DNA of 64,000 nt from Halopenitus malekzadehii. Lineage in GTDB: Archaea > Halobacteriota > Halobacteria > Halobacteriales > Haloferacaceae. The DNA lies in contig NZ_FNWU01000005.1 in assembly GCF_900108505.1 (NCBI RefSeq), forward strand, positions 1-64,000, read 5' to 3'. Both the position numbers and the translations under genes were made by a program. Positions within the stretch are counted from its first letter, which is position 1. Each line of letters begins with the position of its first letter. Of the stretch, positions 57,867-64,000 are shown one piece after another. The notes beneath the pieces were generated by a model. The model was given only the letters and a program-made list of their open reading frames with translations. It was not told the origin of the DNA and did no database searches.

Positions 57867-60161
57867 TCAACTGAACAATCCTCGGACGCGGCCGAGCACC
57901 CCGCCGGCACTTTCAGACTTACTCGTTTCCGTTGCTGTTTCTTCGCTCACCCGTCCATCAAGTTCAACACCAGCTGGCGGCTCTCCCAACCAGTCAAGGA
58001 ATTCGTCAGGTGATTTGATCAGCAGGTCGCGGCCACGGCGTTCAACACGGGCAACGGTAGGCGGATCCCGCGCATACGTGTAGGTGTCCGTCGACATCTC
58101 TTCGGGGAACGACACGCGGAGCCGATCGCCTTGGTCTTCAGTGGTAATATCTTCTCGCGCAAGCAGGTCGAACCATCGGTCACGTCCCGCGTCATGCTCT
58201 TGTTCGGCGGGGCGTCGTGGGAACCACTCTGGCACGTCACGATCAGCATACTCGTAGAACTCCAGCATCACGGCACGTGCCGTCCGTAACGCATCGTCAT
58301 CATTCGAAAGCGTCAGCTCTCGGGTCAGCATTTCGTGGGTGAACCAGAGGAACAACGGATTATCCTGCTCGATCAGCCGGTTGACCTCGGCCTCACCCTT
58401 GTAGCTCGTATCGAAATTCACGTTGAAGTGCAGGATCTTCGAGCGGTTCCGGAACCATTCATCCGGCCGTTTGTCGTTACTGATGAATGCGAACAGCGGG
58501 AAGCTCGCGTCTGGTGTCCAGTTCCCCCAGTAGTTTCGGAACGTATCCAGTCGGTTCACGGTGTCTTTCGTGATGTCATCGACGACGACGGGGAACGCAG
58601 TATTCGCAGACCGCATTCCCCGTACTTTCCGCTTCCCGACCTCGTCGGCATCAACCGGATTCACGACTCGCCCCCCGCTAATCATCGACAGCACGAACTG
58701 TGCGAATGTTCCTTTTCCGGCGTCCGACTCACCGTAGATGTAGAGGTTTGGAAGCGCCTTGTCAAGGTCAATCCCGTACTGATCGTAGAATGCTGCATCA
58801 CGGTTCGCAAACGGAGCCCAAAACATCCACAGCAACGCCTCGGCCATATGCGCTTTCACTGCGTCTTCATCGTTGCAATTCCCGTACTTATCCACCGTCT
58901 CAAAATACCCCTCTAAATCGGACAAGGCGGTATCAACGGTACCTGGATCGTCAGGCAGCGGCTGTCCTACCCGGTAGACTCGCCCATCAGTATGGAAGCG
59001 TAGTGCACGCCCGAATTCAACCGGGGCATCATCACCTGTTTGCGTCCGATAGACACGCATTGTCGGCACTTCATAGACATCGCGCTTGTACTGCTGAACT
59101 GCCTGTGGCGTCGTCGTGAGTGAATCGCCGGAGAGAGACGCGTCGTAGTCGGTCATTCGAGCCAGCGCCTCAATCGCATCATCGCTGTGCCCCAGCAGGG
59201 AAAGGTTGATCCGTGTCTCACTCTCATCACTCGGATCCAACTCTTCGGCTGATGTCTCACTCTCACCGTCACTGTCATCTGACTCGTGGTGCTGCTCGTC
59301 GACTTGCTCTTCGGTACCCTCACTCAGCTCCGTCTCGTCGCCAAGTACCAAATCAACTTCATCGACCTCTGATTCAATCCGTTCATCAAGCCGTCCGTGA
59401 AGCTCACTTACCTCGTCACGAGTCTTTACCTTGCCCTCTGTGTACAACGAGACCACTTCCGCCCGGTCATCAGATGTCCGCTCCAGTCGTTCGGTGAGAT
59501 CATCGAGGAATGGACCGTCGTTATTGTAGGACCGGTGCTCCTCATAGAAATCCACAAAATCGCCCCACAGCGATGTATCCGTCTCCGTCTCGAAGACGAC
59601 CCCCGTGTTCGCTTGCCGCGTCCACGCGTTACTCGACAAGTTCGGCGACCCTACAATCGCCGTCGCTGGCCGCACCGTCTCTGTCCCCGCAGTATCTTCA
59701 GACTCACCTGTATCAGTCCCACCACTACTTGCGGTTGAGTCCGAATCGGTCCACTCGAAGGTTTGCTGTGACGCATCAGTCTCACCACTCCTGTCCGAGT
59801 CGTCACTCTCAGCGCTGTACTCGATCAGGTAGAGTTTGCTGTGCACTTCCTTCGTCTCGCAAAGATAGATCACCAACTTGTCGTCGCGTTTGAGGTGTTC
59901 AAGCCGATCTGCAAGTTCCGGCTTATCGATGAGCCGCTCTCGATAATCCGCAACGTCACCCACGACTACTTCCAGTTGTTCAAGCGACTCAACGCGGTCG
60001 AACAATTCGAGGATGAACTCCGGTGAATCACAGTACGTGACGACACGCATCCGGACAGCGTCCTCAAAGTACGTTTCGAACCGCCCGTAGCTCCTGAAGA
60101 GCTCGACGTGTCCCGCTGTTTCAGCCCTGCCGCCCAGCCGGAGATCAAACTGCTCCGCCAT
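57867..60161 (-). CDS. Phospholipase-D-like nuclease fused to a P-loop ATPase, candidate defence protein
   Basis: This 764-residue protein joins an N-terminal PLD-type domain to a C-terminal ATPase. The PLD domain (1-200) has one HKD half-motif: His107-x-Lys109 (EVHSKLYLIE) and Gly-Ser-x-Asn (GSPNLSSNAW, 171-180), split by an acidic insert. An acidic linker spans 265-320. The ATPase part (about 435-640) has Walker A GESDAGKGT (477-485), a hydrophobic strand with two Asp (VVVDDI, Walker B) and AFISND near 555 as a sensor-like motif. PLD-like nucleases with one HKD act as dimers. Position beside Kiwa and an integrase suggests defence against viruses. Not identical to any named system I know. 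Confidence 0.75.
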   Translation of the reverse strand: MAEQFDLRLGGRAETAGHVELFRSYGRFETYFEDAVRMRVVTYCDSPEFILELFDRVESLEQLEVVVGDVADYRERLIDKPELADRLEHLKRDDKLVIYLCETKEVHSKLYLIEYSAESDDSDRSGETDASQQTFEWTDSDSTASSGGTDTGESEDTAGTETVRPATAIVGSPNLSSNAWTRQANTGVVFETETDTSLWGDFVDFYEEHRSYNNDGPFLDDLTERLERTSDDRAEVVSLYTEGKVKTRDEVSELHGRLDERIESEVDEVDLVLGDETELSEGTEEQVDEQHHESDDSDGESETSAEELDPSDESETRINLSLLGHSDDAIEALARMTDYDASLSGDSLTTTPQAVQQYKRDVYEVPTMRVYRTQTGDDAPVEFGRALRFHTDGRVYRVGQPLPDDPGTVDTALSDLEGYFETVDKYGNCNDEDAVKAHMAEALLWMFWAPFANRDAAFYDQYGIDLDKALPNLYIYGESDAGKGTFAQFVLSMISGGRVVNPVDADEVGKRKVRGMRSANTAFPVVVDDITKDTVNRLDTFRNYWGNWTPDASFPLFAFISNDKRPDEWFRNRSKILHFNVNFDTSYKGEAEVNRLIEQDNPLFLWFTHEMLTRELTLSNDDDALRTARAVMLEFYEYADRDVPEWFPRRPAEQEHDAGRDRWFDLLAREDITTEDQGDRLRVSFPEEMSTDTYTYARDPPTVARVERRGRDLLIKSPDEFLDWLGEPPAGVELDGRVSEETATETSKSESAGGVLGRVRGLFS

Positions 60162-60314
60162 ACTGTTAGTTACCAGTTACACAACTCGGTCTGATAACCG
60201 TTCACCTCAGAGCGGAACAGATGATCGCACCCAGAACACTCTCAATCTGGAAAGGTGGATTCCGTGAACTACCCGGTATTCGCCCTACCTGTGCGAAGAA
60301 GATCGGCGAAGGCG

Positions 60315-60629
60315 TCATTCCGCGCGATATTTCAGAGTCTCGCGGGCATAGTATGCGTCATCCCGCTCGCTGTCCGCGACCCGCTCAAACAATCGCCGCG
60401 AAATCTGCTTCGTGACGACCTCACCATCCTCGATCGTCCAAGCGAACGGTTCTTTCGGGTCAAGACCCCACTGCCGGAGAATCTCCCCGTCGACCCGCAA
60501 CGATTGGACAAGCTCGTCGCCATACTCACTGGCTTTCTCTCGGCTCAAAACCAAGGTATCGAGAACCCCGTCGTCGTGCGCCTTCGGTGTCGCCCACTCA
60601 ACCTTCCATTCCGAGTCGAGCTCGTTCAT
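60315..60629 (-). CDS. Small hypothetical protein next to the PLD-ATPase gene
   Basis: This 104-residue acidic protein has a beta-start (EWKVEWATPK), a small segment SLRVDGEILRQWGLDPKEPF, then TIEDGEVVTKQISRRLFERV. It recalls AbrB/antitoxin-like or small regulatory folds but was not recognised. It is upstream of the PLD-ATPase gene on the same strand with 150 bases between and could be its partner or antitoxin. A GTG one codon earlier is possible. Confidence 0.5.
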   Translation of the reverse strand: MNELDSEWKVEWATPKAHDDGVLDTLVLSREKASEYGDELVQSLRVDGEILRQWGLDPKEPFAWTIEDGEVVTKQISRRLFERVADSERDDAYYARETLKYRAE

Positions 60630-60736
60630 CACTAGTTCCAGTTGAGCGGTCGAAAATCAGTACAATAAGCACGAGTGGTTCGGCCGATGAAATCTGGTTG
60701 CGAATATACCGATAGGACACAGACTCCCAACAGCAT

Positions 60737-60745
60737 TTATAAAAA
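60737..60745 (+). promoter_or_regulatory. TATA box of the gene at 60768
   Basis: TTTATAAAA is centred 27 bases before the ATG at 60768, a strong leaderless promoter. Confidence 0.6.
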
Positions 60746-60767
60746 CACATACCTTAACTTGTGGTGA

Positions 60768-61277
60768 ATGAGCCCTCTATATGAGCGCATACAATATCTT
60801 AAAGACAAATCCCTGCCCCACGAATACGTCGCAGATAACGGGCAATTAGTGCAATCTGAACTCAAACGTGTTACCCTGGCGGGCCGACAAATCACACTTT
60901 CAGCGGATATAACACAGGACGAGCAATCTCTGATCGAAGAAGCAATTCAGGCAACACAACCAAGGCCAAAGGGTTGCTTCAGCAACGCCCTCAAACTATG
61001 GGAGTACAACCATCGGTTCAGCTACGCCGAAGGATATGCCTCTGAGCCGGGGTTCCCTGACATCGACATCGACCACGCCTGGTCTATGCTTGATGGAAAA
61101 AAGATAGTTGACCCCACCACAGCAAATCTTGAGCATTATTACGGCGTGGTCATCCCTTCAGAGATATTAGAACAGAACACGGGAGCGAATTTCAGTCCGG
61201 AAGGAATCTTCTGTCAGCGAGAGAACCAAGACTTCCTTCGTGAGCAAGGCTATACAAAATCGAAGAATAATGAGTGA
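60768..61277 (+). CDS. Possible cysteine-protease-like protein (Cys-His-Asp)
   Basis: This 169-residue protein has a segment seen in viral and conflict-related proteins: PKGCFSNALKLWEY (Cys70), FSYAEGYAS, DHAWSML (His103) and KKIVDPTT (Asp115), then YYGVVIPSEIL. Spacing of Cys, His and Asp resembles transglutaminase- or papain-like active sites. It has its own strong TATA box. It could be a toxin-like protease or a modifying enzyme of the defence island. Assignment is by pattern only. Confidence 0.55.
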   Translation: MSPLYERIQYLKDKSLPHEYVADNGQLVQSELKRVTLAGRQITLSADITQDEQSLIEEAIQATQPRPKGCFSNALKLWEYNHRFSYAEGYASEPGFPDIDIDHAWSMLDGKKIVDPTTANLEHYYGVVIPSEILEQNTGANFSPEGIFCQRENQDFLREQGYTKSKNNE

Positions 61278-61374
61278 GACAGCGGTTCCCGTCCGTTCTT
61301 GAGAGTTTCACCGAAGCCGAATATACCTCATTGCAAGACGCGAGTTGAGGATTACGGCGCTTGCATCGAGCAGT

Positions 61375-61391
61375 AATTCCCGCATAGAAAC
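61375..61391 (+). repeat. Short direct repeat on the right of the defence segment
   Basis: AATTCCCGCATAGAAAC is the partner of 54906-54921, 6.5 kb away in the same direction. Confidence 0.45.
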
Positions 61392-61479
61392 GGGTATCCA
61401 ATTCTGCAGAACGAAGTCTAATTGAGAACAGCTCGTGTCAGCGGAACTGATTACTGTCGTCCCAGTATACCTGGTCTCG

Positions 61480-61860
61480 ATGCCCCAGATATTCGATTTC
61501 CATTGTACGAACCCGGACTGTGCGTTCGAGATGCCGTCCGGCTGGGGATACTATATGTACGCAATCGCGGACGACGGCGAACGCATCCATTGTCCACACC
61601 CTGGAGAGATGGGACGAGCGCGAGACGTGATCGGCGAGGACGCGTCCCAGGAAGAGATCGACCGTCGCACCGGGTTCAATACCTACTGCTTCTGTATCCA
61701 CTGCGAAGCGCAGGTGGATTTAGATCTCGACCGGGATGAGAAGGCGTGTCCGGAGTGTCAATCAAACGCAGTCAAGACCATCGATGGACTTGTTGACGAA
61801 CAATGCCCCGTCTGCGGGGAAGGGACATTCGTCGCTGAGGATACCGGTGCAATAGCGTAG
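61480..61860 (+). CDS. Zinc-ribbon protein, 126 residues
   Basis: This protein has five Cys groups: CTNPDC near residue 9, CPHP near 42, CFCIHC near 69, CPEC near 93 and CPVC near 111, so it probably binds two or three zinc ions. No nuclease or helicase motif is visible. It may bind nucleic acid or a protein partner. The ATG at 61480 is preferred over a GTG at 61435 because the zinc pattern starts there. Confidence 0.65.
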   Translation: MPQIFDFHCTNPDCAFEMPSGWGYYMYAIADDGERIHCPHPGEMGRARDVIGEDASQEEIDRRTGFNTYCFCIHCEAQVDLDLDRDEKACPECQSNAVKTIDGLVDEQCPVCGEGTFVAEDTGAIA

Positions 61861-61989
61861 TTGCGCCAGTAGGATATTATAAACGAGTGCCCGTTTCCAT
61901 ATGAAGTTTAACTGGATAGCGAAACGGAGAGTTCTCTATGGAAAGTGAATCGAACACCCGGGTATTTCGGCGCAGGATCTGAGAGTACA

Positions 61990-62095
61990 GAAGGGCCGAT
62001 AGCAGTGTCACAGTCGGGCAGCCAGGCTCACAGCACGCCTATACCATACATATCCCGGGAATATCAGGCGTATTCACTAAGTGAGTGATTGTGGC
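61990..62095. repeat. Dispersed gene-end repeat, copy C
   Basis: Matches 51133-51240 over its length (AAGGGCCGATAGCAG, CAGTCGGGCA.CCAG.CTCACA, GGCGTATTC.CTAAGTGA). It includes the final codons (NHSLSEYA-stop) of the gene on the minus strand, so it spans a gene end and the region behind it. Confidence 0.6.
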
Positions 62096-62396
62096 GCGTT
62101 TGTGGACGGCCTCGTACCAACAGCTCATATTCCCCCATCGGCACTGGCAGTGCCCCCGTCCCAGATAGCTGAGAGAGTTTCACGGCGGTGAGCGGTTCTT
62201 GGGCCAGTGCGTACCCTGTTGCCATACTCACCGGTGCGACAGCGATGATCGCCTCGTCAGGCGTTGCCTCAATCAGTTCTTCAGCATTCGCATTACGGAC
62301 AACTGCATCGGTCGGGAGTGAAGAGACGGGAAACAGATCGGATGCCTCGTCGTATGGGATACTATCATAGACGAGGTATGGATGCTTGTCACGCAT
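62064..62396 (-). CDS. Hypothetical protein, 110 residues
   Basis: The protein starts MRDKHPYLVYDSIPYDEASD with LIEATPDEAIIAVAPVSMAT and LPVPMGEYELLVRGRPQTRH later. The mix of strands and helices looks like a real small globular protein, but no family was recognised. Its last codons lie in dispersed repeat C; two other places (51.2 and 54.4 kb) keep only this end. It is divergent from the CBS-HEPN-like gene with 75 bases between, so they may share control. Confidence 0.55.
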   Translation of the reverse strand: MRDKHPYLVYDSIPYDEASDLFPVSSLPTDAVVRNANAEELIEATPDEAIIAVAPVSMATGYALAQEPLTAVKLSQLSGTGALPVPMGEYELLVRGRPQTRHNHSLSEYA

Positions 62397-62471
62397 CTAT
62401 ACTGCCCTATTAATTTTTGAAAGTAATAAATCTAACGTCGGTATTACAGCACTCCCCTCACACGACAAACC

Positions 62472-63251
62472 ATGACCAACGGTTGCACCGCGGACGATAT
62501 TGCTACCGCAAACCCAGAAATATGCCCGGCTGACGACGTTTCGACGGCGGCAGACTGGCTTACGGAACGCGACTACGACTCGGCACCGGTGTTCGAAGAT
62601 GCTCGGCCAGTTGGCTACGTGACACGAGACGCCGCAGAAGGAGCCTCGCCAGACACGTCACTCGCAGAGATTACAGAACCGCTAACAGTCGATGTCCTCA
62701 TTGCCAGCGACTCCCCACTCGATACAGTTCTCGAAGCACTCTATGACCGCCCGTTCTACTATCTCGCGGACCGAAACCAAGTTACCGGGATCCTCACCCG
62801 TGCAGACCTCAACACCGAGCCAGTCTACCAACACCTCTACACCAAACTCTCACAGCTCGAACAAGCCTTCCGGAAGACAATCCAAGAACACGTGCCAGAT
62901 TGGCGCGACACCACACCGCTTCATCCAGAGGTACTGGACGACATCGACGAACGCCTTGCTGATGCGAAAGACGCCGGCGTCGCACTCGATCCGATTCACT
63001 ACGCTCAGTTCTCAACACTCGTGACCATTATCGGAAACAGCGACGCTGCATCACAAGCACTCGACTTCGATGCCGGGCACCAAGCAAGCAGCCAACTCGA
63101 CCCAATCACAGATCTCCGGAACGATGTCGCCCACTCAACACCGGTCATACAGAACACAGACCGCGGCCTCACCGAATCTGGTCGAACAATCACTCATCTT
63201 CTTGAGCAGTACCGAATTATCGAGGAACTCCTTACCACCCAAGAGAATTGA
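62472..63251 (+). CDS. CBS-domain protein with C-terminal HEPN-like domain
   Basis: This 259-residue protein has a CBS pair in residues 1-115 (VSTAADWLTERDYDSAPVFE, then PFYYLADRNQVTGILTRADL), which usually binds adenine nucleotides. The helical C-terminal part (120-259) contains Arg216-x4-His221 (LRNDVAHSTP), the R-x4-6-H motif of HEPN RNases, in the usual place before the last long helix. A nucleotide-sensing domain joined to an RNase-like domain suggests a regulated toxin or antiviral effector. HEPN can also be non-catalytic, so activity is unproven. Confidence 0.72.
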   Translation: MTNGCTADDIATANPEICPADDVSTAADWLTERDYDSAPVFEDARPVGYVTRDAAEGASPDTSLAEITEPLTVDVLIASDSPLDTVLEALYDRPFYYLADRNQVTGILTRADLNTEPVYQHLYTKLSQLEQAFRKTIQEHVPDWRDTTPLHPEVLDDIDERLADAKDAGVALDPIHYAQFSTLVTIIGNSDAASQALDFDAGHQASSQLDPITDLRNDVAHSTPVIQNTDRGLTESGRTITHLLEQYRIIEELLTTQEN

Positions 63252-63613
63252 TGTGACAGGGACGTAATCGGTCCGCATCGATGATTTTGTAATGGGTATC
63301 TCACGCCCACTCTCACAACTGTCTCACAAGGCGCTCTCACGCGGTATCCGGGATTCAGGTTACTTTGTCTCTCTGTCCGATCGCATTGAGATCCTCAACC
63401 ACCCTTCTTCCTACGTACTGTGTGAATCCACAGATCAAGATACTTCGGTATGGTCAGGATTGCCTCATGCCAATCGGTTCACAGAGAGATCCAACCTACT
63501 TTCTCCCGATCCTGCTCACGAGCATCTCTCACGACTAGTTTCACGAGTGAGCTCACGATACCCACTCATATGTATCGAGAAAGCGTATATATTACTTTCT
63601 CAGCAAGGTGAGT
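63252..63613 (+). other. Gap with a doubtful reading frame and repeated TCTCAC words
   Basis: One frame (63292-63633, 113 residues, Ser/His-rich) is open but has no domain, overlaps the end of the next minus-strand gene and is preceded by no clear promoter. TCTCAC recurs at short distances at its start (63298-63340) and GCTCAC/TCTCAC again near 63525-63555. I do not call a gene. Confidence 0.3.
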
Positions 63614-63937
63614 TCAGTGAAGCGCATCATTAACTAGAGCGGACAAAGCCACCAACGCTAGCAGGTCATCGTAGTCCTCAATCATATTCAGGTATTTTTT
63701 GTAATGCCATGTGGGGCCACGTTCCGTGACGATCAGGAATTCAAATGCCAGATTCGGATTGCCAGATAATGTCTCATAGAATCCATCTCTTAACGCAGCG
63801 TCCCATAGATCTTCAGGCTGAACACGGTCGGTTTTCCAGTCACGTGCAGTGTTCAACATCTCCATCATCATTTGGTGATAGATCTCCGCTGGTTCCGGGG
63901 GCTCATTTCCTGCGGATGGGTTACGCTTTGGAGCCAT
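63614..63937 (-). CDS. Hypothetical protein, 107 residues
   Basis: From ATG 63937 the protein reads MAPKRNPSAGNEPPEPAEIY, then helices (HQMMMEMLNTARDWKTD, LWDAALRDGFYETLSGN) and a strand (LAFEFLIVTERGPTW). It is probably a small helical protein; no family recognised. It begins eight bases after the stop of an upstream gene on the same strand, so both are likely one operon. Confidence 0.5.
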   Translation of the reverse strand: MAPKRNPSAGNEPPEPAEIYHQMMMEMLNTARDWKTDRVQPEDLWDAALRDGFYETLSGNPNLAFEFLIVTERGPTWHYKKYLNMIEDYDDLLALVALSALVNDALH

Positions 63938-63945
63938 ACACTGAA

Positions 63946-64000
63946 TCAAATCTCATTATACCGCTTTTCAACTTCTAACAGATCTTCCAGGAACTGCTCC
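63946..64000 (-). CDS. 3' end of a gene leaving the window
   Basis: On the minus strand the last 17 codons before TGA (63948-63946) read EQFLEDLLEVEKRYNEI, a charged helix typical of a coiled-coil end. The rest of the gene is beyond 64000. Confidence 0.5.
   Translation of the reverse strand, partial: EQFLEDLLEVEKRYNEI

Noticed and set aside
56711-57910. Longer integrase start about 67 codons upstream
   Set aside because: The added residues are Cys/Ser-rich without similarity to integrases and overlap the end of the PLD-ATPase gene; ATG 57709 gives the normal N-terminus.

Overview
The window is from a halophilic archaeon, most likely a Halorubrum-like member of the Haloferacales (inference). 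The evidence is strongly acidic proteins, high GC in the core part, many leaderless genes with a TATA box about 25-28 bases before the ATG, an S-layer glycoprotein with a PGF-CTERM anchor, and the archaeal S10/spc ribosomal gene order with eS4, eL32, eL19 and Rpp29.

Bases 1-14,160 are a cell-surface locus. An IS630-type element (1-1059) cuts off the 5' part of a large surface-protein gene. Four neighbouring genes (the cut gene, a PPC/PKD repeat protein, a beta-sandwich protein and a secreted subtilisin-like protease) end in the same dockerin-like tail of about 40 residues (W-R ... W-R). The S-layer glycoprotein next to them carries, just behind its signal peptide, a beta-sandwich cassette nearly identical to one in the tailed protein at 6625-8112. 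Together they may form a surface display system.

Bases 14,290-17,500 hold a MacB-like ABC exporter operon with a CARDB-type surface partner. Bases 17,600-19,100 hold small genes, a decayed TumE-like toxin with an apparently intact antitoxin-like regulator, and tRNA-Gly(GCC). Bases 19,500-34,000 are the ordinary core: a SPOUT RNA methylase, then the tightly packed S10-spc operon from uL3 to SecY, with start and stop codons often overlapping.

Right after secY the base composition drops and accessory DNA begins. Bases 34,020-40,200 look like an integrated plasmid: ribbon-helix-helix-like protein, tyrosine integrase, a candidate repressor with a palindromic operator, ParA with a partner gene and 26-bp iterons, and a large unknown protein with a nuclease-like C-terminus. 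Bases 40,200-48,000 are a patchwork of membrane-protein genes (SMR transporter, DUF6653, CPBP protease, DUF2071, DUF3784, DUF3267 and several very small proteins). They are separated by repeats, including a duplicated 220-bp G-rich leader, a recurring 16-bp element end, a possible 403-bp MITE and a 77-nt structured element. An IS200/IS605 element with tnpA and tnpB follows (48,014-49,830).

Bases 49,900-54,900 carry a PQQ-like lipoprotein, an HTH regulator with a clear operator around its TATA box, a two-gene HTH/partner operon and a DNA-binding-like protein. Bases 54,900-64,000 look like a defence island: Kiwa (kwaB-kwaA), a second tyrosine integrase, a phospholipase-D-like nuclease fused to a P-loop ATPase, a protein with a candidate Cys-His-Asp triad, a zinc-ribbon protein, and a CBS-domain protein with a C-terminal HEPN-like R-x4-H motif. 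A short direct repeat brackets the Kiwa/integrase/PLD stretch. No CRISPR array or rRNA was seen.
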